Shown here: positions 18,408 through 27,351 of the stretch, in pieces
Position numbering within the stretch: position 1 is the stretch's first letter
How the letters are laid out: every line of letters begins with the position of its first letter
Assembly: GCF_024734405.1 (NCBI RefSeq)
Contig: NZ_CP059556.1
Coordinates: forward strand, 5,394,001-5,458,000
Reading direction: 5' to 3'
Source: Saccharopolyspora gregorii
GTDB lineage: Bacteria; Actinomycetota; Actinomycetes; Mycobacteriales; Pseudonocardiaceae
Length of the DNA stretch: 64,000 nt
The notes under the pieces: model-generated
Database searches by the model: none
Told to the model about the DNA's origin: nothing
The model's input: only the letters and a program-made list of their open reading frames with translations
Made by a program: the position numbers and the translations under genes

Positions 18408-19820
18408 TCAGACGCCGTGCAGGCGTTCGCGGGTGGCGTGGTAAGCGTGGCGGACCGCGTCGCCCTGGTAGGCGTTCGCGGCCTCGCAGCGGCTGGAGCG
18501 CAGTTCCCACTCGGGCGGTGCGGCGGCGCCGGACAGCACCCAGGCGGCCTGCTTCGCGGCGCCGAGCGCCACGTACTCGGCGGCTTCCGGGATGTCGACC
18601 GGCACCCCGAACAGGGCGGGCGCGACCGCGCGCACCGCGGCCGATTCGCTGGCGCCGCCGATCAGCAGCACGCGCCGCACCTCCACTCCGGCCGCCCGCA
18701 GCGCGTCGACCCCGTCGGCGAGGCCGCACAGCATGCCTTCGACGGCGGCGCGGGCCAGGTTCTGCGGGGTCATGTTGCCGCCGCGGATCCCGGCGAGCGT
18801 GCCGGTGGCGTCCGGCAGGTCCGGGGTGCGTTCGCCTTCCAGGTAGGGCAGCAGGGTGAGCCCGCCCGCGCCGGGTGCCGCCTCCAGCGCCAGCCGGTCC
18901 AGCCCGGCGAGGTCGGTGCCGAGCATCGTGGCGGCACCGCTGAGCACCCGGGCCGCGTTGAGCGTGCACACCAGCGGCAGGTAGCGGCCGGTGGCGTCGC
19001 AGAACCCGGCGACCAGGCCCGTCTCGTCCGCGCTGGGGTGCTCGGCGACGGCGAACGCGGTACCGGAGGTGCCCAGCGACACCACCACGTCGCCCGGCCC
19101 GGCACCGATGCCGAGCGCGCCCGCCATGTTGTCGCCGGTGCCCGCGCCGAGCAGCGCCCCCTCCAACGGGGCGAATCCCGTGGCACGGCCCGCGGATCCG
19201 GCCGGGTCGAGCACGTCCGGCAGCCGCGGGCTCCGGCCGCCCATCGCGGCGGAGAGCAGGTCCGGCAGCCATTCCCCGGTGGCGGGCGCGAAGTAGCCGG
19301 TGCCGGAGGCGTCACCGCGGTCGGTGCAGGCCCGCTCCGGCCGTCCGGCGAGCAGCCAGGTCAGCCAGTCGTGCGGCAGCAGCACCCGGTCCACCAGGTC
19401 GGCGCGGTGCGGTTCGTGCTCGGCGAGCCAGGCCAGCTTGGTGAGCGTGAAGCTCGCGACGGGCACCGAACCGGTGCGCTCCGCCATCACCGCCGCCCCG
19501 TGCTCCGCGACCAGGGCGCGGGCCTGCGGCGCGGAGCGGGTGTCGTTCCACAGCAGCGCGTCCCGCACCGGGTCGCCCGCGGCGTCGACCGCGACCATGC
19601 CGTGCTGCTGGCCCGCGACCGAGACGGCGCCGATCTCACCGGGGGTGTGCGCGGCGGCCTGCTCGATGGCGTCGCGCGCCGCGGTCCACCACGCCCACGG
19701 GTCCACTTCGGTCCCGGTGGGGTGCTGCGCCTTGCCCTCGGCCACGACCCGGCCCGTCGCCGCGTCGGCGACGACCGCTTTGGTGGATTGGGTCGAACTG
19801 TCGATGCCGAGAACGAACAC
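18408..19820 (-). CDS. xylB: Xylulokinase
   Basis: FGGY-family sugar kinase of 470 residues that phosphorylates D-xylulose to xylulose 5-phosphate for the pentose phosphate pathway. It has the N-terminal phosphate-1 motif GIDSSTQSTKA, the substrate segment AGQQHGMV, LWNDTRS, the conserved GTGDN, a second ATPase domain with GTSGTAFAV and a C-terminal LIGGASES adenosine loop. Length and motifs fit XylB rather than glycerol kinase. The GTG is preceded by GGAGG. No xylose isomerase or transporter lies nearby, so the substrate is by family only. Confidence 0.87.
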   Translation of the reverse strand: MFVLGIDSSTQSTKAVVADAATGRVVAEGKAQHPTGTEVDPWAWWTAARDAIEQAAAHTPGEIGAVSVAGQQHGMVAVDAAGDPVRDALLWNDTRSAPQARALVAEHGAAVMAERTGSVPVASFTLTKLAWLAEHEPHRADLVDRVLLPHDWLTWLLAGRPERACTDRGDASGTGYFAPATGEWLPDLLSAAMGGRSPRLPDVLDPAGSAGRATGFAPLEGALLGAGTGDNMAGALGIGAGPGDVVVSLGTSGTAFAVAEHPSADETGLVAGFCDATGRYLPLVCTLNAARVLSGAATMLGTDLAGLDRLALEAAPGAGGLTLLPYLEGERTPDLPDATGTLAGIRGGNMTPQNLARAAVEGMLCGLADGVDALRAAGVEVRRVLLIGGASESAAVRAVAPALFGVPVDIPEAAEYVALGAAKQAAWVLSGAAAPPEWELRSSRCEAANAYQGDAVRHAYHATRERLHGV

Positions 19821-19903
19821 GGGTCAGCCTCCACCTCAACGCCCGGTGCAACGTCGGAATCCTGCCAGACCACCGACCGCGACCGGGGTGCGCGGTGGGC
19901 CGG

Positions 19904-20782
19904 TCAGGGCTTGCGGCCTACCCCGCACAGCAACAGGTTCTGCGCCGGTACGCGGGCGCGCAGCCGCGGGCCGTCCGGCCACCAGTCGAGGGGGCGCACC
20001 AGGCCGGGTTCGGTGATCTCGGTGCCGTCGAACAACGCCTCGATCTCGGCCCGCCCGCGGAACCAGCCGGTGCCGAGCTCGGCGAGCATCAGCTTCTCCA
20101 GCTGCGCGGCGGACGCCGCGTGCGCCGGGTCCGCCGGGCTGTGCAGGTGGCTGATCGCGACGTAGGAGCCGGGTGCGAACGCGTCCAGGTACCGCGCCAG
20201 CACGCGGTGCGGCGACCGGTCGTCCGCGACGTGCTGCAACGTGGCGCCCTGCAGCATCGCGACCGGGCGGGACAGGTCGATGTTGCGGGCCACGGCGGGC
20301 AGCGCCAGCAGCGCCTCCGGTTCGGTGAGGTCGGCGAACGCGAAGTGGGTGTGGTCGTTGTCGACGAGCAGCGCTTGGCCGTGGGAGAAGACCATCGGGT
20401 CGTGGTCGGCGTACACGACGACCGCGTCCGGATTGGCGCGCTGCGCGACCTCGTGGGTGTTCTCGCCGGTGGGGAGGCCGGCGCCGATGTCGAGGAACTG
20501 GTCGATGCCGACGGTGCCCGCCAGGTAGCGCACGACCCGCATCAGCCATTCCCGTTGGTCCTGGGTGGCGACGACGAGGCCGGGGGCGATCTCCAGGGCG
20601 GCGTCGACCACGGCCCGGTCCACGGCGTAGTGGTCCTTGCCGCCGAGCAGCGCGTCGAAGAACCGCGCCACGCTGGGGCTCCGGGTGTTCAGCACCGGCG
20701 ATCCAGGTGCCACGGCGATCGCGCCGGCTCCGGGGCGCGTCCAGCTGAGACGGGCGGGTTCGACACCGGAACGATCAGGCAT
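19904..20782 (-). CDS. SAM-dependent methyltransferase, DUF574/PF04672 family
   Basis: A 292-residue protein of the actinobacterial S-adenosyl methyltransferase family. The SAM-binding motif FLDIGAGLPT lies near residue 95, followed by VVYADHDPMV and the conserved ISHLHSP segment. Physiological substrates of this family are generally unknown; many copies occur per genome. The ATG at 20782 has GAGGTG upstream. It lies upstream of xylB on the same strand with an 83-bp gap, and overlapping half-sites sit in its promoter. Confidence 0.85.
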   Translation of the reverse strand: MPDRSGVEPARLSWTRPGAGAIAVAPGSPVLNTRSPSVARFFDALLGGKDHYAVDRAVVDAALEIAPGLVVATQDQREWLMRVVRYLAGTVGIDQFLDIGAGLPTGENTHEVAQRANPDAVVVYADHDPMVFSHGQALLVDNDHTHFAFADLTEPEALLALPAVARNIDLSRPVAMLQGATLQHVADDRSPHRVLARYLDAFAPGSYVAISHLHSPADPAHAASAAQLEKLMLAELGTGWFRGRAEIEALFDGTEITEPGLVRPLDWWPDGPRLRARVPAQNLLLCGVGRKP

Positions 20783-20803
20783 CGAGCACCTCACAACCGA
20801 TCG

Positions 20804-20839
20804 TGACACTTGCACTGTCACGAACAGTATAAGCACTGT
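20804..20839. promoter_or_regulatory. Cluster of TGACA/ACTGT half-sites before the methyltransferase gene
   Basis: Overlapping dyads made of TGACA, ACTGT and ACAGT half-sites (TGACA N7 TGTCA, then ACTGT N5 ACAGT, then ACAGT N6 ACTGT). They lie in the first ~60 bp upstream of the 20782 start, in a locally AT-rich patch that includes TATACT on the minus strand, a fair -10 box. A regulator probably binds here; which one is unknown. Confidence 0.4.
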
Positions 20840-21016
20840 CCGGCCGGATCCGATCGCCCGGTCGGCCGCCGGATCGCGATCGAACGCCCGCCCTCCGCGG
20901 GGTGCGCGCCGACGCGCACGACACCGGCATCATGATCGACTCGGACGGCCGTCGACACCGCCGCGCGGCCGAACCTCACCGCAACGGCGCACCCACCCCG
21001 CCCGCTCGGAGCCCGA

Positions 21017-21859
21017 TCAGGGGCGGCGGGCGGCGAGGAAGGTTCGGGTGGCTCGGACGGTGAGGTCGTCGCGGTTGCGGAGGGCGCCGGGGCCGTCGGA
21101 GTCGAGGAGTTCGCCGAGGGCCGCGACGTCGGCCTCGTCGAGGGACGCGTCGAGGAACGGGCGCATCCGGCGCAGCGTCACCTCGGCGTAGCGCCGCGCG
21201 ACGGCGGGCAGCGGGGCGGGCAGGTCGACGTCGACGGTGCGGTGCGCGACCGCGGTGAAACCGGCCCCGGCCACCGGTTCCGCCCAGTCGGCGCTGATGT
21301 GCGGCAGGTGCTCGGCGCGCTTGCGGGCGAGCAGGTCGCGGCAGCGCTCCTCCAGGCCGGGCCGGCCGAAACCGAGGTCGTCGGGCAGGAACCGGGGGAA
21401 CGAGTCGAGCTCCGCCACCGCCAGCACCCCGCCGGGCCGCAGCGCCGCGAACACCTCGCCGAGCACCCGCGCCGGATCGGCCAGGTGGTGCAGGGACGCG
21501 GACGCCCACACCAGGTCCACGGGCTCGTCGAGCGCCGGGAACTCCGCGTCGAGGTCGGCGCGCTCGGTGCGGACCCGGTCGGACACGCCCCGCGCCGCCG
21601 CCTTCCCCGCGAGGTGCGCCAGCACGGGTTCGGCGGTGTCCACGGCGAGCACCGCGGCCTGCTCGAAGCGCTCCAGCAGGACGAAGGTGCCCGCGCCGGT
21701 GCCGCTGCCGAGGTCGATGATCCGCCGCACCGGCGGGTCGACGAGCCCGGCGAGTTCCGCGGTCAGCTCCGCCAGGTCGTCGTGCATGACCTCGGCGTCG
21801 AGGTCGAGCATCTCGAACTGGGCTGTGTCGTCGGCGGCGGTGTGCTCGTGGTGCGTCAT
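21017..21859 (-). CDS. Class I SAM-dependent methyltransferase
   Basis: A 280-residue methyltransferase with the SAM motifs IIDLGSGTGAGTF (about residues 47-59), AVDTAEPV and DLVWASASLHHL, and the post-core ALRPGGVLAVAEL. Small-molecule methyltransferases of this type have many substrates; I cannot tell which. It is divergent from the XRE-cupin regulator at 21907 across 47 bp, so that regulator is its likely controller. The ATG gives the expected N-terminus. Confidence 0.87.
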   Translation of the reverse strand: MTHHEHTAADDTAQFEMLDLDAEVMHDDLAELTAELAGLVDPPVRRIIDLGSGTGAGTFVLLERFEQAAVLAVDTAEPVLAHLAGKAAARGVSDRVRTERADLDAEFPALDEPVDLVWASASLHHLADPARVLGEVFAALRPGGVLAVAELDSFPRFLPDDLGFGRPGLEERCRDLLARKRAEHLPHISADWAEPVAGAGFTAVAHRTVDVDLPAPLPAVARRYAEVTLRRMRPFLDASLDEADVAALGELLDSDGPGALRNRDDLTVRATRTFLAARRP

Positions 21860-21906
21860 GCCGCCACGGTAGCCGCGGATTGCCCCGATGGCATATCGTT
21901 TTGCTC

Positions 21907-22476
21907 ATGACGCAAGACGGTGAGCTGGACGCCCTCGTCCGGCAGCGGATCCGGAGCCTGCGGACCTCGCGGGGCCTGTCCCTCGACGAGCTGGCCGCGC
22001 GCTGCTACCTGAGCACCTCCACGCTCAGCCGCATCGAGACCGGGCACCGGCGGATCAGCCTGGACCAGCTGGCGCCGCTGGCCCGCGCGCTCGGCACCAC
22101 CCTGGACCAGCTGGTCGAATCGGCCACCGACGAGGACGTGGTGATCCGCCCGGTGCGCGACGAGACCCGCGGAGCCACGTCCTGGCTGCTCAGCAAGGAC
22201 TCCGGGCCGCACGGCATGACCGTCGCGAAGATGCGGCTCACCCGGCCCGCGCCGGCGCGGGACTCCGGGCGGCTGGCGGTGCACCCGGGCAAGGACTGGT
22301 TCACGGTGCTGTCCGGGACGGTGGAGCTGGTGCTCGGCGAACGCACCATCCTGATCGAGTCCGGGCAGGCCGCGCAGTTCAGCACCATGACCCCGCACGC
22401 GTTCGGCGCGCGCGGCGGACCGGCGGAGATCCTCACCATCCTCGACCACGACGGGCAGCGCACCCACCTGAGCTGA
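21907..22476 (+). CDS. XRE family transcriptional regulator with cupin domain
   Basis: A 189-residue regulator. Residues ~10-65 form a helix-turn-helix of the XRE type (LDELAARCYLSTSTLSRIETGHRRIS), and the C-terminal ~110 residues form a cupin (HPGKDWFTVLSGTVELVLGER) expected to sense a small ligand. It is divergent from the methyltransferase at 21859; the 47-bp gap with TATC/CATATC leaves little room for two promoters, so the mRNA may be leaderless or nearly so. It is likely to repress itself and the methyltransferase (inference). Confidence 0.88.
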   Translation: MTQDGELDALVRQRIRSLRTSRGLSLDELAARCYLSTSTLSRIETGHRRISLDQLAPLARALGTTLDQLVESATDEDVVIRPVRDETRGATSWLLSKDSGPHGMTVAKMRLTRPAPARDSGRLAVHPGKDWFTVLSGTVELVLGERTILIESGQAAQFSTMTPHAFGARGGPAEILTILDHDGQRTHLS

Positions 22477-22546
22477 CGGTGCGGGTTCCCGCCGCGCGAC
22501 TGCGGCCCGGCGAGGCCTGCGGGGGCGGGCCGAGCCCCGACGGCGA

Positions 22547-23695
22547 TCAGGTCTCGCAGGCGACCCCGTCGCCGTCCCGGTCGAGCGCCGAGCGGTATCC
22601 CGGCTGACCGCGGTAGAGGGGAGCCGCGCCCGCGTCCTTCGCCGCCGTGCAGTTCGGGTAGTAGGCGGCACCGCCGCCGTCCTCGTCGTCCTCGTCGTCC
22701 TCGTCGTCCGACGCGTAGGTCGGGTCCGGCGCGGGCTGCGGGTTCGGCCGGGGCTTCGGCTCCGGGTTCGGCTCGGGGTTCGGCCGCGGATCGGGTTCCG
22801 CCGTGGAGCTCTCCCGGGCCGCGCCGCACACCGCCCAGGACCCGGTGCCCGCCAGCTCGGCGCGCCCGCCCGCCGCAGAGATCTCCGCCCAGCGCAGCGA
22901 ATTCGGCGGCATCTGCTCGGCGACGGCGAAACCACCGCCGACCAGGTCAGCGTTGACGAACTCCCCGCGGTCGTTCCAGAGGTACCGCAGGTCCCACCCC
23001 TGCTCGTCCTGCGGCTGCACGTCCGGGAGCACCCAGACCACCGATCCGACGGGGGCGAGCCGGTTCAGCTCGGCGGTGGCCTCCTCCCGGAAGCAGTCCG
23101 CGACGGGGCGGACGTGCAGCAGCCGGACGCCGCGCGGGACGGAACCGGGCATCGCCCCGTCCTCGACGGCGGTGACCCGGAGCCGAGCGCCGGCCTCGAC
23201 GCTCAGCACGACCGCGCGCTGCACCCCCGCCGGCACACCGGCCGGGAGCGCCGGAGCGGGCGGCGCGGCCGGGGCGCTCGGCGCCGGCGCGGTCGCCGAA
23301 GGCTGCGCCGCCTGATCGGCCACCACCCGCGTGGTCGACCCGGTGGGCGGCAGCAACGCGAACGCCACGCCGAACAGGACCGCTCCCGGCGCCAGCCGAG
23401 CCGCGAACCCGCGGGTGATCGTCCGGTCCCACCCGCGCGGATGCCGGACCGCGAACACGCCGGACCAGACGATCAGACCGATCCCGGTCAGCAGCAGGAA
23501 TCCCGCGAAGGCGTCCGGTTCGGCCGGGTCCAGCAGCAGCGCCAGGAACATCGCCGCATAACCGCTGCCGAACCGGAGCCAGAAACCCTTGCGCACCACC
23601 GGATCCCACCGGCCTCGACGGCGGACCCCCAGCACGATCGCCCAGATCATGACCCCCAGGCCGGTGATCCCCAGCAACGCGACCAACGCTTCCAC
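22547..23695 (-). CDS. Membrane protein with SNase-like and excalibur domains
   Basis: 382 residues. The first ~120 hold about four helices; then comes a Pro/Ala-rich linker, an SNase-type beta domain (about 175-300), a Pro/Asn/Glu repeat linker (PNPEPNPEPKPRPNP), an acidic run, and a terminal excalibur calcium-binding motif (DRDGDGVACE, preceded by NCTAAKDAG). In the SNase domain the nuclease residues appear lost: the acid after the IDxPE position is gone and the second catalytic Arg (YGR) is replaced by a GWDLRY sequence. I therefore doubt nuclease activity. The GTG at 23695 has GGGGGAG upstream. Confidence 0.75.
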   Translation of the reverse strand: MEALVALLGITGLGVMIWAIVLGVRRRGRWDPVVRKGFWLRFGSGYAAMFLALLLDPAEPDAFAGFLLLTGIGLIVWSGVFAVRHPRGWDRTITRGFAARLAPGAVLFGVAFALLPPTGSTTRVVADQAAQPSATAPAPSAPAAPPAPALPAGVPAGVQRAVVLSVEAGARLRVTAVEDGAMPGSVPRGVRLLHVRPVADCFREEATAELNRLAPVGSVVWVLPDVQPQDEQGWDLRYLWNDRGEFVNADLVGGGFAVAEQMPPNSLRWAEISAAGGRAELAGTGSWAVCGAARESSTAEPDPRPNPEPNPEPKPRPNPQPAPDPTYASDDEDDEDDEDGGGAAYYPNCTAAKDAGAAPLYRGQPGYRSALDRDGDGVACET

Positions 23696-23829
23696 GACGA
23701 GAACTCCCCCACGGACGACAGCGGTGGACCTCGCGCACCCTCCGCGACGAGGTCGGCACGTAAGGTATCGGACTGGGCACGGTGCGTGTTCAGCGCGTCG
23801 CATCGGCGTGCTTCGCGCCGCTCCCGGTC

Positions 23830-25128
23830 TCACCGGTCGTCGTCGGGGGCGGCTCCGGTGATGCGGACGCGGGAGATGCGGCGGCCCTCCACCGCGCGGA
23901 CCGTGAACTCGTGGCCGAGGGCGGTGACCGAATCGCCCTCGCGCGGCATCCGGCCGAGGCGGGCGAGGACGAACCCGGCGAGGGTGTCGTACGGGCCCTC
24001 CGGCAGCGCGATCCCGGAGCGGTCGGCCACTTCGCTGCGGTGCAGCAGGCCGTCGAGCTCCAGCACGCCCTCGGCGGGTGGCGCGGCCGGGCGTTCGCGC
24101 GGGTCGTACTCGTCCCAGATCTCGCCGACGATCTCCTCCACCAGGTCTTCGAGGCTGACGATGCCCGCGGTGCCGCCGTACTCGTCGGCGACCACGGCGA
24201 GGTGCCCGCCGCCGCGACCGCGCATCGCCGTCAACGCGGCCAGCGCGGGCTTCGTGCCCGGCAGCGTCGTGATCGGCCGCGCCAGCGAACCGACCGTGCG
24301 AGCCCGGCTCCCGCGGCTCGCCTCGTACAGGTCGCGCACGTGCACGAAACCGACCACGTCGTCGGCGGAACCGTCCCGCAGCACCGGATAGCGCGAGTGC
24401 GGTTTCCCCAGCACCTCGTCGACCGCGTCGGCGGCGCCGGTGTCCGCGTCGAGGAAGTCGACCTCGGTGCGCGGCACCATCACTTCGCTCAGCACCCGGT
24501 CGCCGACCTCGAAGGCGTCGGTGATGAGGCGGCGCTCCTCGGTGGTGAACTGATCGCTGGTGCGGACCATGTCGCGCAGCTCCTCCTCGCCGACCTGCTG
24601 CTCGTCGGCGCGCGGGCTCACCCCCAGCAGCCGCACCACCCCGTTCGTCGACACCGACAGCAGCCAGATCACCGGCCGGAACGCGGTCGCCACCGCGTCC
24701 AGCACTCCCGCCGTCGCCAGCGACACCGCCTCCGGCTTCTGCAGCGCGAGGCGCTTCGGCGCCAGCTCGCCGAACACCAGCGACAGGTACGACACGAACG
24801 CGGTCACCAGCACCAGCGCCACCGTCGTCGCCACCCCCACCGGCAGGCCCCACCCGACCAGCGGCGGCTCCAGCCGCACCGCGAGCGTCGCCCCGCCGTA
24901 GCTGGAGGCGAAGAAGCCGGTGAACGTGACGCCGACCTGCACCGCCGAGAGCATCCGGTTCGGGTCGGACTTCAACCGGGCCACGCCCGCCCCGCGCCTG
25001 CCCAGGTCCTCCAGCCGGTGCACCTGGCTCTGCCGCAACGACACCAGCGCGATCTCCGCCGCCGCGAAGAAACCCCCGAGCAGGACGAACAGCGAGATCA
25101 ACGCCAGGTTGCCGAAGACGTCCCCCAT
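23830..25128 (-). CDS. Hemolysin/CorC-type CNNM transporter domain protein
   Basis: A 432-residue inner-membrane protein: an N-terminal CNNM domain of three to four helices (ending near VFGELAPKRLALQKPE), two CBS domains (about residues 215-330; DFLDADTGAADAV and VADEYGGTAGIVSLEDLVEE) and a CorC_HlyC domain at the C-terminus. Such proteins act in Mg/Co ion homeostasis or membrane integrity; none of the substrate data is in sequence. The ATG at 25128 is chosen over 25173, which would add a poorly conserved basic leader; neither has a strong ribosome site. Confidence 0.88.
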   Translation of the reverse strand: MGDVFGNLALISLFVLLGGFFAAAEIALVSLRQSQVHRLEDLGRRGAGVARLKSDPNRMLSAVQVGVTFTGFFASSYGGATLAVRLEPPLVGWGLPVGVATTVALVLVTAFVSYLSLVFGELAPKRLALQKPEAVSLATAGVLDAVATAFRPVIWLLSVSTNGVVRLLGVSPRADEQQVGEEELRDMVRTSDQFTTEERRLITDAFEVGDRVLSEVMVPRTEVDFLDADTGAADAVDEVLGKPHSRYPVLRDGSADDVVGFVHVRDLYEASRGSRARTVGSLARPITTLPGTKPALAALTAMRGRGGGHLAVVADEYGGTAGIVSLEDLVEEIVGEIWDEYDPRERPAAPPAEGVLELDGLLHRSEVADRSGIALPEGPYDTLAGFVLARLGRMPREGDSVTALGHEFTVRAVEGRRISRVRITGAAPDDDR

Positions 25129-25205
25129 CAGGCGATGGTGCCGAGAGGCGGGCAAGAACACCACGCGCCTCACGTTCCGGCGCCGCCCGGCGTCTACTGG
25201 ACGTG

Positions 25206-25688
25206 ATGAGACCGTTCGAGCAGATCGTCGCCGAGCACGGGGCGGTGGTGCTGCGGGTGTGCCGGGCCGTGCTCGGGCCGGTCGACGCCGAGGACGCCTG
25301 GTCCGAGACGTTCCTCGCCGCGCTGCGCGCCTACCCCGAGCTGGACGAGCACGCGAACGTGCAGGCGTGGCTGGTGACCATCGCGCACCGCAAGGCCATC
25401 GACGCCACCCGCGCCCGCGCCCGCCGCCCGAACCCGGTCGAGCAGGTCCCGGAACGGCCCGCGCACCGCGGGCGCCCCGAGGACTGGGACGGCGACCTGT
25501 GGGAGGCGTTGGCCGCGTTGCCCGACAAGCAGCGCACCGCCGTCGCCTACCACCACCTCGCCGGGTTGCCCTACGCGGAGATCGCGGCCATCACCGGCGG
25601 CAGCACCGACGCGGCCCGCCGCGCCGCCGCCGACGGGATCCGGGCGCTGCGCCGCAGCTACCCGGCTTCGGGAGGAGGAACACGATGA
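25206..25688 (+). CDS. ECF-like RNA polymerase sigma factor
   Basis: A 160-residue group 4 sigma factor. Region 2 lies at about 15-65 (DAEDAWSETFLAALRAYPEL and WLVTIAHRKAIDATR) and region 4 at about 100-150 (ALPDKQRTAVAYHHLAGLPY with the HTH IAAITGGSTDAARRAAADG). No anti-sigma factor gene is adjacent. The GTG at 25203 is an alternative start. The stop overlaps the ogt ATG by 4 nt (ATGA), so sigma factor and O6-methylguanine repair protein are made together. An alkylation-response role is inferred from that context. Confidence 0.9.
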   Translation: MRPFEQIVAEHGAVVLRVCRAVLGPVDAEDAWSETFLAALRAYPELDEHANVQAWLVTIAHRKAIDATRARARRPNPVEQVPERPAHRGRPEDWDGDLWEALAALPDKQRTAVAYHHLAGLPYAEIAAITGGSTDAARRAAADGIRALRRSYPASGGGTR

Positions 25689-26287
25689 CATCCGACGGGT
25701 TGTTCGACGCGCTGCCCGAGACCGACGCGGGCACCCTCGCCCGGCTGCACGACCGCGTGGTCGCCGCCGCCACCGCGGACGGGCTGCTCGACGTCGCCTA
25801 CCGGACCGTGCCCAGCCCGGTCGGGGAACTGCTGCTCGCGGCCACCGAGGACGGGCTGGTGCGCGTCGCGTTCGGGGCCTCCGAGCAGGTGCTGGCGTCG
25901 CTGGCCGAGCGGATCAGCCCGCGGGTGCTGCACGCGCCCGGCAGGCTCGACGGGGTCGCGCGGCAGCTCGACGAGTACTTCGCGGGGCGCCGCACCTCCT
26001 TCGAGCTGGCGGTGGACCGGCGGCTGTCCCGCGGGTTCCGGCGCACCGTGCTAGCCCGGCTCGCCGAGGTCGGCTACGGGCGCACCGCCAGCTACGCGCA
26101 GCTCGCCGCCGCCGCGGGCAGTCCGCGGGCGGTGCGGGCGGTCGGCACGGCGTGCGCGACGAACCCGCTGCCGATCGTGGTGCCGTGCCACCGGGTGGTG
26201 CGTTCCGACGGCAGCGCCGGCGGGTACGTGGGCGGGGCGGAGGCGAAGCGGACCCTCCTGACCCTCGAAACCACCGGTTCGGAGTGA
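25685..26287 (+). CDS. ogt: Methylated-DNA-[protein]-cysteine S-methyltransferase
   Basis: A suicide enzyme that removes O6-methyl groups from guanine by transferring them to its own cysteine. In its 200 residues the active site is PCHRVV (PIVVPCHRVV), with the helix-turn-helix RAVRAVGTACATNP before it and GGYVGG after it. The N-terminal domain is the usual Ogt type, with no Ada-type zinc/HTH part. Its stop codon lies inside the first repeat of the downstream palindrome cluster, so translation ends directly at a hairpin. It is co-transcribed with the sigma factor. Confidence 0.95.
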   Translation: MTSDGLFDALPETDAGTLARLHDRVVAAATADGLLDVAYRTVPSPVGELLLAATEDGLVRVAFGASEQVLASLAERISPRVLHAPGRLDGVARQLDEYFAGRRTSFELAVDRRLSRGFRRTVLARLAEVGYGRTASYAQLAAAAGSPRAVRAVGTACATNPLPIVVPCHRVVRSDGSAGGYVGGAEAKRTLLTLETTGSE

Positions 26288-26594
26288 ACGGACCGTTCGT
26301 CCCATCCAGTTGGGCAAACGGGCCGTTCACCCCGACCAGACGTTCGCACACGACCGAACCCACGTTGAGTGAACGGACCGTTCGTCCCATCTAGTTGGAC
26401 AAGCGGGCCGTTCACCTCAACCGGACGTTCGCACACGACCGACTTTGATCGGAGTGAACGGACCGTTCGTCCGATAGAGCTGGACGAAGGGGCCGTTCAC
26501 CAGGCGACGGTGGGGCGGCAGGGCTCGCTCTGCCGGTCGGCACCGAGTGAACGGACCGTTCGTCCCATCTAGTTGGACGAACGGTCCGTTCACT
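26284..26594. repeat. Cluster of four 48-bp palindromic repeats
   Basis: Units at 26284-26331, 26369-26416, 26454-26501 and 26547-26594, the same family as at 3284 and 4839. Spacing is 85, 85 and 93 bp. The first two spacers share a block (GACGTTCGCACACGACCGA), so the first two repeat-plus-spacer units are a tandem duplication. The last unit is a perfect hairpin (20-bp arms, 9-nt loop). The cluster begins within the stop codon of ogt and ends 64 bp before alkB, so it may end the sigma-ogt transcript. Confidence 0.9.
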
Positions 26595-26658
26595 CCCCCA
26601 GCACGACGCGGCGAGGCGGGGTGCCGGCCGGCTTCCGCCGAGGAGGAGGATCGGAGCG

Positions 26659-27351
26659 ATGGGTGCACCGCTGTTCTCGCTGCCGCCCCGGGTCGTCGCG
26701 CCGGGCGCGGTGCACGTGCCGGGCTGGTTGGACCTGGACCGGCAGCGGGAGCTGGTGGCGGCGTGCCGGGAGTGGGCGCGCGGCCCGGTGCCGATGCGGG
26801 CGGCGCGGCTGCCGAGCGGGCACCGGATGTCGGTGCGCACGGTGTGCCTGGGCTGGCACTGGTACCCGTACGCCTACAGCCGCACCGCCGACGACGCGGG
26901 CGGCGCGCGGGTGGCGCCGTTCCCGGGCCGGCTGGGCGAGCTGGGCCGGGCGGCGCTGGCCGCGGCGTACGGTCCGGCGGAGGCCGCGGACTACCACCCG
27001 GACGCGGCGCTCATCAACTTCTACGACGAGCACGCCAGGATGGGCATGCACCGGGACGAGGACGAGCTGTCCCGGGCACCGGTGGTGTCGTTGAGCATCG
27101 GCGACACCTGCGTGTTCCGGTTCGGCAACCCGGAGTCCCGCGGCCACCCGCACACCGATGTGCAGCTGTGCTCGGGGGACCTGTTCGTGTTCGGCGGCCC
27201 GTCGCGGCTGGCGTACCACGGTGTGCCGGCGGTGCGCCCGGGCACGGCGGACCCGGCGTGCGGGCTGCGCTCGGGCCGCCTCAACATCACCCTGCGGGTC
27301 ACTGGACTGGCCCCGGAACGCGGAGGAGAAGCGTGCGCGAGCGGGACCTGA
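26659..27351 (+). CDS. alkB: Alpha-ketoglutarate-dependent dioxygenase AlkB
   Basis: Fe(II)/2-oxoglutarate dioxygenase that oxidatively removes methyl groups from 1-methyladenine and 3-methylcytosine in DNA. Of 230 residues, the iron ligands are H and D in MHRDEDE and the distal His in AYHGVP; the 2-oxoglutarate Arg is in GRLNITLR. Substrate-loop aromatics (WHWYPYAYS) precede it. Length is normal for bacterial AlkB. The ATG has GGAGGAGG upstream. Its 3' end overlaps tag by 19 nt, so it starts the alkB-tag-alkA operon. Confidence 0.95.
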   Translation: MGAPLFSLPPRVVAPGAVHVPGWLDLDRQRELVAACREWARGPVPMRAARLPSGHRMSVRTVCLGWHWYPYAYSRTADDAGGARVAPFPGRLGELGRAALAAAYGPAEAADYHPDAALINFYDEHARMGMHRDEDELSRAPVVSLSIGDTCVFRFGNPESRGHPHTDVQLCSGDLFVFGGPSRLAYHGVPAVRPGTADPACGLRSGRLNITLRVTGLAPERGGEACASGT

